From: Halorubrum laminariae
GTDB taxonomy: Archaea; Halobacteriota; Halobacteria; Halobacteriales; Haloferacaceae
Assembly (NCBI RefSeq): GCF_024494655.1
Contig: NZ_JANHDL010000002.1
Span: 496,001 to 560,000 of the forward strand
DNA length: 64,000 nucleotides
Direction of reading: 5' to 3'
Numbering within the stretch: position 1 is the first letter of the stretch; every line of letters starts with the position of its first letter. A program made the translations under genes and the position numbers. Positions 7,093-15,932 of this stretch are shown one piece after another. The notes under the pieces are model-generated. The model did no database searches and was not told the DNA's origin. It worked only from the letters and a program-made list of their open reading frames with translations.

Positions 7093-7866
7093 TCAGTCGC
7101 CGATCGCAGGCGCGCCGAACAGTTCGACGCTCGTCCCGTCGCGTCGGCAGTCTTCGAGCGCGTGTTTGGCCGTGAATCCGGCCTCGTGAGCGGACGACCC
7201 GGTGCCGACGCCGACCTGTAGCTCGACGCCGACATCGCTTTCAACGTGGGAAACCGCGTCCGTGAACGCGCGTTCCGGGAGGTCCGGGCAGACGGAGATG
7301 ATGTTGTCGCCGCCGACGAAAAACGAGAGCGCGCCGTGCGCCTCCCGGAGGTGGTGCATCAGCGAGGCGTACGCCCGCTCGACGTTGATGAAGGTGTCGA
7401 ACTCGTTGATCTGGTCCGTGTACTTGCCGGTGACGTCGACGACGTCGAAGTGCGCGATCTGGAGGTCGGTGTCCGTCGTCTCCGCGAGGTACTCGCCGGC
7501 GAGCACCTCGGTCCGATGCTCGTCCTGTGCGCTCCCCTCGGTCTGGAGCCGGCGGTTCGCCGACGTGAGGGCGTCGACGGGCCGCTCTGCGACCGCGGTA
7601 CCGAGGCTGATACTGACCGGATACCGGTTCCCGATCGACTCCTGTAACGCCGCGTGTGCGGCGTCGTCGACGCCGTTGGTCACCGCGATCATGTTGTCGA
7701 AACGCGTGAAGAAGACGTACGCGTCGCGGTGGCCGACGAATTGCGCGATGTCGGCGAAGAGCCGCGACTGGAGCGTCTGGAGGTCCATCTCTCGACGCGG
7801 CTCGGGAGTCACGGTCCACGGCCCGTAGTTGTCGATCTGGACGAGGGTCACCTGAGTCGTCGTCAC
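7093..7866 (-). CDS. gch3: GTP cyclohydrolase III
   Basis: A 257-residue protein of the archaeal GTP cyclohydrolase III family (EC 3.5.4.29), which converts GTP to the formamidopyrimidine ribosyl phosphate used for flavin/F420 synthesis. It has two related nucleotidyl-cyclase-like halves. The first begins QIDNYGPWT with FFTRFDN; the second carries the GGDN motif (FVGGDNIISV). The length fits the family. The GTG at 7866 is preferred because conserved sequence begins five residues later; no ATG is available at the right place. Haloarchaea use this enzyme instead of bacterial GTP cyclohydrolase II. Confidence 0.9.
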   Translation of the reverse strand: MTTTQVTLVQIDNYGPWTVTPEPRREMDLQTLQSRLFADIAQFVGHRDAYVFFTRFDNMIAVTNGVDDAAHAALQESIGNRYPVSISLGTAVAERPVDALTSANRRLQTEGSAQDEHRTEVLAGEYLAETTDTDLQIAHFDVVDVTGKYTDQINEFDTFINVERAYASLMHHLREAHGALSFFVGGDNIISVCPDLPERAFTDAVSHVESDVGVELQVGVGTGSSAHEAGFTAKHALEDCRRDGTSVELFGAPAIGD

Positions 7867-8022
7867 AGTAGACACCGATACGGAGTCGTGCCGCTTTATG
7901 CTTCCGTTATCCCGAAGGTGGTAGACGTACCGGATCTGAGATATGAAGCCGCCACCAGGGTTCCGGCGAGACCGTGCGTATCGAGGGAATTTTGTGCTGT
8001 CACGCTGTGGCTCGGACTGTCG

Positions 8023-8322
8023 ATGATCGTACTTCACGCGAGTTTTCCCATCGATCCGGATCGGCGTGACGAAGCGCTCGAACTGGTCGACGACCTCGTC
8101 GATCAGTCCCAAGCGGGGATGATCGACTACCGAGCGACGACGGACCTCCAGAACCCGAACGTCATCCGGTTCTTCGAGCAGTACGAAGACGCGGACGCGT
8201 TCGAGTCGCACACCGAAACGGAACACTTCCAAGAGTTCGAAGCGGCGCTTCCCGACCTCCTCGACGGCGAGCCCGAAGTCATCCAGTTCGACGTCGACAG
8301 CGCCACCGAACTGGAGTTGTAA
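8023..8322 (+). CDS. Antibiotic biosynthesis monooxygenase (ABM) family protein
   Basis: A 99-residue stand-alone ABM/YgiN-type dimeric alpha+beta barrel protein. The N-terminus (MIVLHASFPI) is the first strand, RATTDLQNPNVIRFFEQYED is the second half of the barrel, and HTETEHFQEF is the usual His-rich helix. Family members act as cofactor-free quinol monooxygenases or stress-related oxygenases; the substrate is unknown. It is divergent from the GTP cyclohydrolase III gene with a 156-bp spacer. The ATG at 8023 begins the conserved domain. Confidence 0.82.
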   Translation: MIVLHASFPIDPDRRDEALELVDDLVDQSQAGMIDYRATTDLQNPNVIRFFEQYEDADAFESHTETEHFQEFEAALPDLLDGEPEVIQFDVDSATELEL

Positions 8323-8378
8323 ATTCGATCGAGCGGTAGGGTGGGGTAGTTCACCGTCCTACCTGCGTACACGCGGTT

Positions 8379-8531
8379 ATGGAGTTCACCGTCATTCAGG
8401 GCGACATCGCCACACAGCGTGCGGATGCACTGGTGAATGAAGAAGTGTGGGGAACAGCGAAATTCGGACCTGCGTCGAATCGGGTTCAGCACCGACTGAC
8501 GAGGAGCGGTCCTCGCCTTGCAAAGAGATAG
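8379..8531 (+). pseudogene. Truncated macro-domain (ADP-ribose-binding) gene remnant
   Basis: An ATG frame of 50 codons begins MEFTVIQGDIATQRADALVN, which is the N-terminal strand and helix of macro-domain proteins (GDI...ADALVN, normally followed by A-A-N/G and the ligand loop). After Asn20 the similarity stops and the frame ends 30 codons later without the ADP-ribose-binding glycine loop or the rest of the ~170-residue domain. A large internal deletion of a once complete gene is the simplest reading. Loss of function is inferred. Confidence 0.65.
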
Positions 8532-8555
8532 GACCGTGGCGACCAGATCGAGACC

Positions 8556-9335
8556 ATGACACTCAGCGGAGCCGTCCTCGACGTGGACGGGACGGTAGTG
8601 CGGGGCGACGACCCGATTCCCGGGGCACCAGCGGGGTACGGTCGGCTGCGGGCGGCCGGCATCGAGACGCTGTTCGTCTCGAACAACCCGACGAAGACGC
8701 CGCCGGCGTACGTCGACCGCCTCGGTTCCGCGGGCTACGACATCGACACGACGCAGGTGTTCACGGCCGGAACGGTGACGACGCGCTACCTGCGGGAGCA
8801 CCACGCGACCGACGACCTGTTGTGTATCGGCGACCCGGGCCTGCTCGCCCAAGTCGCCGACGCCGGTCTCGCCACCACGGACGACCCCGAGGCTGCAGAC
8901 GCGCTCGTCGCCTCCATCGACCGCGAGTTCGACTACGACGACCTCTGTACCGCGCTGTGGACCGTGGAGCGCGGCGTTCCGTTCATCGGGACCGACCCCG
9001 ACGTCGTCATCCCCGCCCCCGAACGCGACGTTCCCGGGTCCGGTGCCGTCATCAACGCGATCGCCGGCGTCGCCGAGCGCGATCCAGACATCGTGCTCGG
9101 GAAGCCGTCCGATCCCGCGATCGAGATGGTCCGCGAGCGACTCCCCTACCCGCCAGAAGAGTGTCTCGTCGTCGGTGATCGGCTCAACACCGACATCGCG
9201 CTCGGTGAACGTGCTGGGATGACGACGGCCCTCGTGTTGTCCGGAGTCACCGACGAGGCGGCGGTCGCAGACGCCGCCGTCTCGCCCGACTACGTGCTCG
9301 ACGACCTCGGCGATATCGACCGGGTGCTCGGTTGA
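8556..9335 (+). CDS. HAD-superfamily hydrolase, class IIA (NagD-like)
   Basis: A 259-residue phosphatase with the four HAD motifs: DVDGTV (motif I, nucleophile Asp near residue 9), SNNPTKT (motif II), a lysine in LGKPSDP (motif III), and GDRLNTDI (motif IV). The IIA cap lies between motifs II and III, as in NagD, phosphoglycolate and nitrophenyl phosphatases. Haloarchaeal members are often annotated as sugar-phosphate or 4-nitrophenyl phosphatases; the real substrate is unknown. It starts 24 bp after the macro-domain remnant. Confidence 0.88.
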   Translation: MTLSGAVLDVDGTVVRGDDPIPGAPAGYGRLRAAGIETLFVSNNPTKTPPAYVDRLGSAGYDIDTTQVFTAGTVTTRYLREHHATDDLLCIGDPGLLAQVADAGLATTDDPEAADALVASIDREFDYDDLCTALWTVERGVPFIGTDPDVVIPAPERDVPGSGAVINAIAGVAERDPDIVLGKPSDPAIEMVRERLPYPPEECLVVGDRLNTDIALGERAGMTTALVLSGVTDEAAVADAAVSPDYVLDDLGDIDRVLG

Positions 9336-9452
9336 TCGACGGCGATCCAGTTGAGATCCGGTGTTCCACCCGATCGGCGTCAGTCCAATCGTCTCGAGAA
9401 CCAGACATCCATCAGAACGGTCGAGTGCTCACATTCACCGCACGGTGAATAT

Positions 9453-9460
9453 TTATATAT
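9453..9460 (+). promoter_or_regulatory. TATA box of the 36-aa protein gene
   Basis: TTATATAT lies within GAATATTTATATATCAC, a strong archaeal TATA box in an otherwise GC-rich region. Its centre is 26 nt before the ATG at 9482, the spacing of a leaderless transcript. Confidence 0.65.
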
Positions 9461-9481
9461 CACTCCTGCTTGCGTTCGGAT

Positions 9482-9592
9482 ATGAGTGTGAGAGACTCAC
9501 GCGAGGACGCGGCCGAAGACGACGAGGACCCGGAGCGGTCCGTCCGACTCATCGAGGGACACGCGGTGCAGTTCAACGAGTACCGATACTGA
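9482..9592 (+). CDS. Putative 36-aa acidic protein
   Basis: A short ATG frame that encodes MSVRDSREDAAEDDEDPERS followed by a basic-hydrophobic end (VRLIEGHAVQFNEYRY). The acidic N-terminus and aromatic C-terminus look like real haloarchaeal protein, not random frame. A well-spaced TATA box supports expression as a leaderless mRNA. No known family is recognised. It lies alone between the HAD and DUF92 genes. Confidence 0.5.
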   Translation: MSVRDSREDAAEDDEDPERSVRLIEGHAVQFNEYRY

Positions 9593-9697
9593 GTCGCCCG
9601 GCGCTCCGGCGATCGATTCTTCGACATCGCCGAGCCGTGTCGCAGTGAGGCGGTCGTTGTCGGGAGCGTTAAGTGCGCGTCCCGGGTAGCCGAGGGT

Positions 9698-11047
9698 GTG
9701 ACACGGAGGCTCCGACGCGCGGGCGTCTTCACCGCGGTGGCCGCGCTGGCGGTCCTCGCGCCGGCACTCGGCGACGCCGCACTCGTGCCGTTTCTCGCCG
9801 TCGGCGGGCTCGCCTTCTTCGGCGTCCGCGACGGCGAGTGGTTCGAGACGCTCGCGCTTCCCGGCGACGGAGACGAGGAGCGGCTCTACGGGTTCGTCTC
9901 CTTCTCGCTGGCCGCGGCCGGACTCGCGCTGTTCGCCTCCCTCCCCCGCGCACCGCTCCCCTACGCGGCGTTCGCCGCGGCGGCGCTCGCGGTCGGCGGG
10001 GGCCGCCTCGGCCGCGAACTCGTCGGCTCCCGTTCGACCGGCGAGTTCGCGCTCGTCGCCGGCTACGTCACCGGTGGCACCGTGGGCGCGGCCCTTGGAC
10101 AGGTCGGCGTGTTGGTCCAGACCGGCGGGCTGGATGGCTTCGGCGCGGCGTCCGGCGGCGTCAGCGCGGCGCTCCCCGGCGTCATTTTCCTCGCCGCAGT
10201 CGCCGCGCTGACGGCCGCGCTCGTCCGATCGCTGGTGTTCGCGCGCGACGCGCACATCACGGTCATCCTCGTCGCCTTCGCGGTCTGGGGGTTCGTCGCG
10301 CTCGACCCGAGCGTCACCGTCGCGCTCGTCGCCTTCGGACTCGGCGTGACCGTCGCGCTCGGCTACGTCTCCGTCGCGCTCGGCACCGCGTCAGTCCCCG
10401 GAATGCTGACAGGCGTGCTCTCCGCGCTGTTGGCGGTCGTTCTCGGCGGCGTCGGGTGGTTCCTTACGCTCATGTCGTTTTACGCCGTCGGGGGACTTGC
10501 CTCGAAATACCGGTTCGACGAGAAGGCGGAACGCGGCGTGGCCCAAGAGAACGAGGGCGCTCGCGGCACCGGTAACGTCCTGGCCAACTCCGCGGTCGCG
10601 CTCGCCGCGGTCGTCGGCTACGCGGCGACCGTACACGTGAGCGTTCCGGCGGCCCCGTTCGCGCTCGCGTTCGCCGGCGCGACCGCGACCGCGATGGCCG
10701 ACACGCTCTCGTCGGAGATCGGTGGATTATACGACGGGCCGCGGCTCATCACGACGCTTCGCCCGGTCGAACCGGGGACCGACGGCGCGGTGACGTGGCA
10801 GGGAGAGTTGGCCGGAGGAATCGGCGGACTCCTCGTCGGCGGACTCGCCGCGGTCGGCATGCCGATCGGCGACCCGACCGTCGGCGGTGCGGTAGTGGTC
10901 TGCGGCGGCGTCGTCGGCATGACCGTCGACAGCCTCCTCGGCGCGCTGATCGAAGGCGATGTCGTCGGGAATCAAGCGGTCAACTTCCTCGCGACGCTGT
11001 CTGGCGCGGCGGCCGCGGTGGCGCTCTGGGCGGTGGTGCTTCGATGA
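9698..11047 (+). CDS. DUF92-family polytopic membrane protein
   Basis: A 449-residue protein with about 12 hydrophobic segments. The C-terminal half has the DUF92/VTE6-type signature: GGLASKYRFDEKAERG, then AMADTLSSEIG and the glycine-rich GGIGGLLVGG. Plant VTE6 is a phytyl-phosphate kinase, so an isoprenoid-phosphate kinase role is possible, but archaeal function is unproven. The N-terminal ~220 residues are an extra membrane region reminiscent of CTP-dependent lipid kinases. Translation starts at GTG 9698. It overlaps the next gene by 4 nt (ATGA), which suggests an operon with the acetyltransferase and perhaps hisI. Confidence 0.82.
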   Translation: MTRRLRRAGVFTAVAALAVLAPALGDAALVPFLAVGGLAFFGVRDGEWFETLALPGDGDEERLYGFVSFSLAAAGLALFASLPRAPLPYAAFAAAALAVGGGRLGRELVGSRSTGEFALVAGYVTGGTVGAALGQVGVLVQTGGLDGFGAASGGVSAALPGVIFLAAVAALTAALVRSLVFARDAHITVILVAFAVWGFVALDPSVTVALVAFGLGVTVALGYVSVALGTASVPGMLTGVLSALLAVVLGGVGWFLTLMSFYAVGGLASKYRFDEKAERGVAQENEGARGTGNVLANSAVALAAVVGYAATVHVSVPAAPFALAFAGATATAMADTLSSEIGGLYDGPRLITTLRPVEPGTDGAVTWQGELAGGIGGLLVGGLAAVGMPIGDPTVGGAVVVCGGVVGMTVDSLLGALIEGDVVGNQAVNFLATLSGAAAAVALWAVVLR

Positions 11048-11538
11048 CCGGACGCTCGGACGACGCCGGGACGAAAGACGATCGGCCCGCTCGAGTCCGA
11101 ACGGCCCGACCCGACGACGCCGATCGCATCCGCGAACTGCAGTCGCACCTCCGACAGCCGAGCCCGGATCTCTTAGAGTACGGACTCGCAGTGGAGTCCG
11201 TCCAAGTGAGCGTCGCCGACGGCGACGCGGCAAGCGATGTGGCAAGTGACACTCCGCCAACCGGGGATGTCGTTGGGTACCTTCTACCGGTCGACGCGCC
11301 GAGCCGTCCGGGCGTCCACATCGCGGAACTCGTCGTCGCGCCGGCCCGGCGTCGCGAGGGGCGAGCGAGCGAACTGCTCCGCGCCGGCATCCGCGACGCG
11401 TCCGGCCCCGTGACGCTGCAGGCGCACCCGGGAAACGAGGCCGCGCTCGCGCTGTACGACGGTCTCGGGTTCTCGGTCGTCGACCGTCGACCGGACACGT
11501 ACGACGACGGCGACGCGCTGGTGTTGCGGCTCGATTGA
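11044..11538 (+). CDS. GNAT-family N-acetyltransferase
   Basis: A 164-residue protein with the GNAT fold: N-terminal strand [13 protein letters not shown], central strand IAELVVAP, the acetyl-CoA pyrophosphate loop ([11 protein letters not shown], a variant of R/Q-x-x-G-x-G/A), and the C-terminal [13 protein letters not shown] motif. It starts within the stop of the DUF92 gene (ATGA), so translation is probably coupled. Substrate unknown. An insertion of about 20 polar residues precedes the central strand. Confidence 0.85.
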   Translation: MTGRSDDAGTKDDRPARVRTARPDDADRIRELQSHLRQPSPDLLEYGLAVESVQVSVADGDAASDVASDTPPTGDVVGYLLPVDAPSRPGVHIAELVVAPARRREGRASELLRAGIRDASGPVTLQAHPGNEAALALYDGLGFSVVDRRPDTYDDGDALVLRLD

Positions 11539-11608
11539 CGGCGACCGTGAACCCACGTCAGTGTCGACAGACAAAAGGCCTATTCGGGACGCTCGCGTCC
11601 GGCGAGAC

Positions 11609-12025
11609 ATGAGCGATGTCGATGCGGACGCCGGGGAGGCACACGGTGACGAGACGGGCGCGACCGGGCCGATCGACGTCGACTTCGGCGACGACGGGCT
11701 CGTGCCCGCAGTCGCCCAAGACGCCGACTCGGGCGAGGTATTGATGCTCGCGTACGTCTCACCGGAGGCGCTCAAACAGACCCGCGAGACCGGCGAGGCG
11801 CACTACTACTCGCGCTCTCGCGACGAGCTGTGGCACAAGGGCGGATCGTCTGGACACACCCAAGCGGTCCGTGAGGTGCGCGTCGACTGCGACGCCGACA
11901 CCCTGTTGTACCTCGTCGACCAGAACGTGGGCGCGTGTCACACGGGCCACCGGTCGTGTTTCTATCGCACGGTCGACGGCGAGCACGTCGGGGAGCGCGT
12001 GTTCGACCCGGACGAGGTGTACTGA
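11609..12025 (+). CDS. hisI: Phosphoribosyl-AMP cyclohydrolase
   Basis: A 138-residue enzyme of histidine biosynthesis (EC 3.5.4.19), opening the adenine ring of PR-AMP. Diagnostic motifs are [16 protein letters not shown], the metal-binding DCDADTLL and the Cys/His set in [13 protein letters not shown]. The HisE domain is absent, as usual in archaea. ATG 11609 was chosen; a GTG at 11561 would add 16 non-conserved residues. The next gene begins directly after the stop. No other his genes are in the window. Confidence 0.93.
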   Translation: MSDVDADAGEAHGDETGATGPIDVDFGDDGLVPAVAQDADSGEVLMLAYVSPEALKQTRETGEAHYYSRSRDELWHKGGSSGHTQAVREVRVDCDADTLLYLVDQNVGACHTGHRSCFYRTVDGEHVGERVFDPDEVY

Positions 12026-13231
12026 ATGGTCACGCAGGAGGCGGGCGGCGGCGCGGATACGTCGGGCGAGGCGGTGACGGGAGCCGACGCTCCGGAGACC
12101 GATCCCGGACCGGTCGCCGAGGCGGGCGAGGCGGCCGCAATCCTCCGGGAGCGATACGACGAACTCCGACGGATCGAGACTCGCATCGCCGACCTCGGAC
12201 GCGAGCGCGTCGAGGCCGCCGCCGACGCCTACCGCCGGGCGCACCGCGTGCTCGACCAGTACGAGGAGGACGCGGTCGGGACCGGTGATTTCGGCTCGTA
12301 CGTCCAGTTCCGCGGGGAGTTCGGCGAGGCTGTCGACATCGACGACGACGCGCTCGCGGCTGACGCGTTCAACGCCGCCGACGACGCCGTCGACAAGAAG
12401 CGACTCTCCGAGAGCGACTTCGCGGCCGCCCGCGACGCGCTCGATCCCGCCGGCGAGTACGTCGACCTCCTCGGCGACTACGACGACGCCGTCGACGCGT
12501 ACCGAATTGCTAGAAAAGAGGCGAAGGCGGCACGGAAGACGCTCGATTCGCGGCTCGACGAACTCCGCACGGTCGCCGAGATGGCCGACGCGGACCTCGA
12601 CGCCGATGTCGACCGCCTCCGCGAGCCGATCGAGTCGTACAACGAGTCGATACGGGACGCGTTCGCGTCGTTTTACGCCTCGGCCTCCGCCCGCGAGGTG
12701 TTCGCCTTCCTCGACCGGGCCGACGGGACTCCGTTCGTCGACGTTGACGTGCCGCCGACCGACTTGGCGGAGTACGTCGCCGACTACGAGGCGGGCGAGG
12801 AGCCGCTGCCGACGCTTCTGGAGTACGCCGACTACTCAAACTCGAAGCTCGACCACTACGTCGACGATCCCGGGGCGCTCCGGACCGCGGTCGCGGTCCA
12901 CCGAACCTACATCGAGCGGCTCGTCGGTGAGCCGCTGACGCTCGACTGGCCCCCGGCCGGCGGCGACGAACTCGGCTACGAGATCGACGAGCTGATCCCG
13001 CTCGTCTCGCGGGTGGCCGACGACGAGACCGTCGCGACGCTGCGGTCGGTTCGGGAGCTCGCCCGCGACGACAGCTACGAGCGCCTGCGACGCGCGGCCG
13101 AGGTGCGCGACGCCTTGGACGAGTCCGAGTTGGCTCTCATCGAACGCGGCGTCGTCGACGAGCGCGTGCGAGAGGCGGAACGAACGCGGTCAGTCGTTGA
13201 AGACGTGCTGGCGGAGACGGAACGGGCGTGA
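12026..13231 (+). CDS. Conserved haloarchaeal coiled-coil protein (hypothetical)
   Basis: A 401-residue, very acidic soluble protein with long predicted helices: heptad-like segments at ~35-80 (LRERYDELRRIETRIADLG) and ~165-215, then mixed sequence and a helical C-terminus. No catalytic motif is recognised. It resembles conserved haloarchaeal DUF7118-type proteins, but I cannot confirm the name. It starts at the base after the hisI stop, so it is co-transcribed with hisI. The length and acidic composition argue it is a genuine gene. Confidence 0.75.
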   Translation: MVTQEAGGGADTSGEAVTGADAPETDPGPVAEAGEAAAILRERYDELRRIETRIADLGRERVEAAADAYRRAHRVLDQYEEDAVGTGDFGSYVQFRGEFGEAVDIDDDALAADAFNAADDAVDKKRLSESDFAAARDALDPAGEYVDLLGDYDDAVDAYRIARKEAKAARKTLDSRLDELRTVAEMADADLDADVDRLREPIESYNESIRDAFASFYASASAREVFAFLDRADGTPFVDVDVPPTDLAEYVADYEAGEEPLPTLLEYADYSNSKLDHYVDDPGALRTAVAVHRTYIERLVGEPLTLDWPPAGGDELGYEIDELIPLVSRVADDETVATLRSVRELARDDSYERLRRAAEVRDALDESELALIERGVVDERVREAERTRSVVEDVLAETERA

Positions 13232-13337
13232 GCCGCCGAGCGCGTCGGCCGATCGGTCGCGTGCGATCGGCCAGTCACGTGCAGTCGGTCAGTCGAGCGT
13301 GGGCGCTTTTTAAGAGGCGTCGGATCCGAGGGTGTGT

Positions 13338-13736
13338 ATGACTCGGTTCGACGCCGCGACGGAAGCAGAGCGGCTGAAGCTGTTCGCGGACGCCGCGGCC
13401 GCACATCGGAGTCGTTCGAGTGACGTGATGACCGTCGATGTCGACCCCGACAGCGACGAGACCGACGGCGGTGGGGTTCCCCCGTGGATCCAGCTCGCGG
13501 GCATGGAGGTCGTGCTCGACTGCACCGATACGGAACTCGATCGGCTGAAGGGTCTCCTCGACGAGTTTCCGGAGTTCCGGATCGACGAACTCGTCAGCCC
13601 GAAGGAGGCCGAGGGGACGAACGCGGTGATCACCGCGCGGTCCGACGCGAATCGCGTAGCTGGGTTCATCGAGCGCGTGTTCCGGGAGGTGTACGTGCTC
13701 GACGACGACTACCGGGCATGGGTAACGGCGGTTTGA
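13338..13736 (+). CDS. Conserved hypothetical protein
   Basis: A 132-residue protein. Residues ~50-130 look like a small alpha/beta domain (VVLDCTDTELDRLKGLLDEF, NAVITARSDANRVAGFIERVF); the first 45 are helical then disordered. ATG 13338 was chosen over the in-frame GTG two codons upstream. A TATA-like TTTTTAAGAG lies about 28 nt before the start. Function unknown. The stop codon lies within a sequence that resembles the end of an IS1341-type element, so the original C-terminus may have been slightly altered. Confidence 0.7.
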   Translation: MTRFDAATEAERLKLFADAAAAHRSRSSDVMTVDVDPDSDETDGGGVPPWIQLAGMEVVLDCTDTELDRLKGLLDEFPEFRIDELVSPKEAEGTNAVITARSDANRVAGFIERVFREVYVLDDDYRAWVTAV

Positions 13737-13772
13737 CTTCCTTTCTGCGCTGAAGCGCGAGGCTTTCTCCTA
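13733..13772 (+). repeat. Candidate relic of an IS605/IS1341-type element end
   Basis: The sequence runs TTGACTTCCT..., then a GCGC-TGAA-GCGC hairpin (13747-13758) and GAGGCTTTCTCC. It aligns with the reverse complement of the two relics at 48814 and 49074, which read TTGACxTCCTCCC...GCCTGAAG. No transposase frame is attached. It could equally be the terminator of the preceding gene. Confidence 0.4.
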
Positions 13773-13827
13773 GATTCAACGTGACCGACCGCGCCGACCC
13801 CGCTGCTCACAGCCGGTCAGTTCTGTT

Positions 13828-14631
13828 TCACTCGATCCGGAAGCCGCCGTTCTCCTCGGCCGCGCGGACGAGGTCGCCGATGCTGTCGCTCGCGGTGAGT
13901 CCCTGACTCGTCGCGAATCGCTTTATTGCGACCGGCGGCACGTCGACAGTGGTGTCCGCGGCGACGAGCAACAGCCCGAGCGCCTCCGGCGTCGGCGAGT
14001 TCGGTCCGGCGTTCGAGGCGAACCAGCTCACGAGCGCGTCAAACGTCGCGGTCACGTCGTTCGAGACCATCCGCTGGCGGGTGGTGTCGCCGTCGACGTG
14101 CAGCGTCGCGTCGATTCCGTACGTGAACCCGTCGTTGTCGAAGGAACTCGCGAGCCACCGACTCACCGCTTGTCTATCGGCCGCGGGGGCACCGCCGCCG
14201 CGTTGTGTACCTCCGCCGCGCTGTGGCCCCCCGCCGCGCTGTGGATCCCCCCCAGCGTGTCCATCGGGCGCTCGTGTGCTCGCGGGCTGGCCGTCGGCCG
14301 CCTGCCGGCCGCGGCTCCCGGGTGTCTGTCCGGCGTGGTTGGCGGGAGCCTGTCCTCCGTGGCCGCCGCTCGCCGCTCCGCCCGCAGCCTCGCCGCCGGC
14401 CGCACCCTCCGCCCGCTGACCTTCTGCCGGGCGGCGCGCGTCCGGGTTCTCCGGGTCTGCGGGTCTGAACTCGGAGTCGCCTTCGGCGGCGCGGTCCGGC
14501 TGCGACCGCCCGACCTTTGGCCGGCCATTCGTCCCGACGACGTACCGGCTCTCCCCGATCTCGACGACGTTCTCGTCGTCCGTGAAGTCGAGTTCGGTGG
14601 GATCGGCTGGCGGTGCGTCGTGGTCACTCAT
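13828..14631 (-). CDS. Archaellin-adjacent low-complexity protein (DUF7500-like)
   Basis: A 267-residue protein in three parts: an N-terminal ~50-residue acidic-beta segment (VVEIGESRYVVGTNGRPKVG), a ~100-residue Gly/Ala/Pro/Gln-rich linker with repeated PQRGGG/TQRGGG units, and a C-terminal ~110-residue globular domain (VSRWLASSFDNDGF ... LVRAAEENGGFRIE). It follows the two archaellin genes in the same direction (85 bp away). A link to motility is inferred from position only; the DUF name is my best guess. No membrane segment or enzyme motif. Confidence 0.7.
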   Translation of the reverse strand: MSDHDAPPADPTELDFTDDENVVEIGESRYVVGTNGRPKVGRSQPDRAAEGDSEFRPADPENPDARRPAEGQRAEGAAGGEAAGGAASGGHGGQAPANHAGQTPGSRGRQAADGQPASTRAPDGHAGGDPQRGGGPQRGGGTQRGGGAPAADRQAVSRWLASSFDNDGFTYGIDATLHVDGDTTRQRMVSNDVTATFDALVSWFASNAGPNSPTPEALGLLLVAADTTVDVPPVAIKRFATSQGLTASDSIGDLVRAAEENGGFRIE

Positions 14632-14715
14632 GACGTAGTAGTTGTCGCGCGATAAAATAGGTGTTCCGGGCGGCCGACCCGCCGCGGAGGTGGTCAGGAG
14701 GCTGTTCGAGGCTCG

Positions 14716-15930
14716 TTAGAGCCGGACCGCCTCGCCCTCCTCACTGAAGAGGTCGGGAGCCGTCACCTCGATCTGCGTCGTCGCGCCAGCGGGCGAGACG
14801 ATGTCGAGCGTCGCGTCGTCACCCTCACCGAACGACGACTCATCGGCGAACGCACCCGAAGACGGATTCAGCAGAACCGTGTACTGGTTCTGGTCGTCTA
14901 AGACCGGATCCGCGGCGAAGTTGCCATCGGAACCGACGGCAAACTCATCGGAGTTGAGGTTCTGCACATCGTAGAAGGGGTACGGTGCTGAAACATTAAC
15001 CTCCTCCTCGTCTCCTACGTTACCACTAGAATTTTCTAACTGTGCAGTCACGTTCTCTCCTTCAACCAGTTCGAGACTGGAAACATCGACAGAGACTATC
15101 TCTTCAGTCCCACCAGAAACATCCTCTGTCACGTTATTGCCCTGTTCGTCAGACACATTCAGTGTCTCGACACCTGCTTCGGCATTCACACCGACTTCGA
15201 TCTGTTGATCGCCCTCCCAGATGGGTGTCTGTAGGTTAGTATTATTCGCGGTATCAGGCACAGACACGTCCGATTCGGATTCGAAGGTGTCGGAGTCGTC
15301 CGTATCTTCATCGCCGCTCTCGCTGACGAGTGCGACCGTCACGGTGTTTCCGTCGCTCACATTAAGATCGGGGATAGAGATCTCGTTGATCTCTCCCTCA
15401 TCGAGGTCCTCGACAGGAACAGTAACGTTGTCGGTATCTTCTTTTCCGTCACTGATATTGAGGCCCGTGATATTACTATCATCGATGGTGCTCACGCCGA
15501 TCTGGACGCTCTCGGCGTCAGTCGGAACGTTCTCCTGAAGCGTGACGTTATTGGCATTCTCAGGAACCGATACGTTAAACGCTTTGTCAGTAAACACAAG
15601 GTTCTCCTGTCCACCCGGGCCGACCGCCTGAACCGTCGTATCTGTCAGGTCGATGTCGTCAGCGCCGGGTGCGCCGGTGGTCGTCACGCGAATCTCGTTG
15701 AGTGTCGAGGTATCACTGCTGACGATACCGACGGAACTCGTCACTTCGATCCGCTCAGACACGAGGTCCGTACTCTCTTCGCCGGTCGATTCCGCCTGTG
15801 ACTGGAGGAATCCAGCCGTGTTGATCAGCACGCCCGCGGCGATGGCGGCAACCAGCACCATCGCGATGAACACGATGAGCGTGCCGATACCGACCTGACC
15901 GCGGTCGTTGTTAGTAATGAATTCGAACAT
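14716..15930 (-). CDS. flaB2: Archaellin with large glycosylation-rich insertion
   Basis: A 404-residue major archaellum subunit, about twice the usual ~200. The class III signal ends Asn-Asp-Arg-Gly before Gln-Val-Gly-Ile-Gly-Thr, the site of prepilin/preflagellin peptidase, followed by the ~30-residue polymerisation helix. The C-terminus ends GEAVRL like its neighbour. Between these a beta-rich, acidic outer domain of ~250 residues has 12 N-x-S/T sequons. The insertion's DNA is visibly lower in G+C than the ends. It lies 2 bp after the other archaellin. Two archaellins of unequal size are known in Halorubrum, hence the symbol, which is tentative. Confidence 0.9.
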   Translation of the reverse strand: MFEFITNNDRGQVGIGTLIVFIAMVLVAAIAAGVLINTAGFLQSQAESTGEESTDLVSERIEVTSSVGIVSSDTSTLNEIRVTTTGAPGADDIDLTDTTVQAVGPGGQENLVFTDKAFNVSVPENANNVTLQENVPTDAESVQIGVSTIDDSNITGLNISDGKEDTDNVTVPVEDLDEGEINEISIPDLNVSDGNTVTVALVSESGDEDTDDSDTFESESDVSVPDTANNTNLQTPIWEGDQQIEVGVNAEAGVETLNVSDEQGNNVTEDVSGGTEEIVSVDVSSLELVEGENVTAQLENSSGNVGDEEEVNVSAPYPFYDVQNLNSDEFAVGSDGNFAADPVLDDQNQYTVLLNPSSGAFADESSFGEGDDATLDIVSPAGATTQIEVTAPDLFSEEGEAVRL

Positions 15931-15932
15931 TG

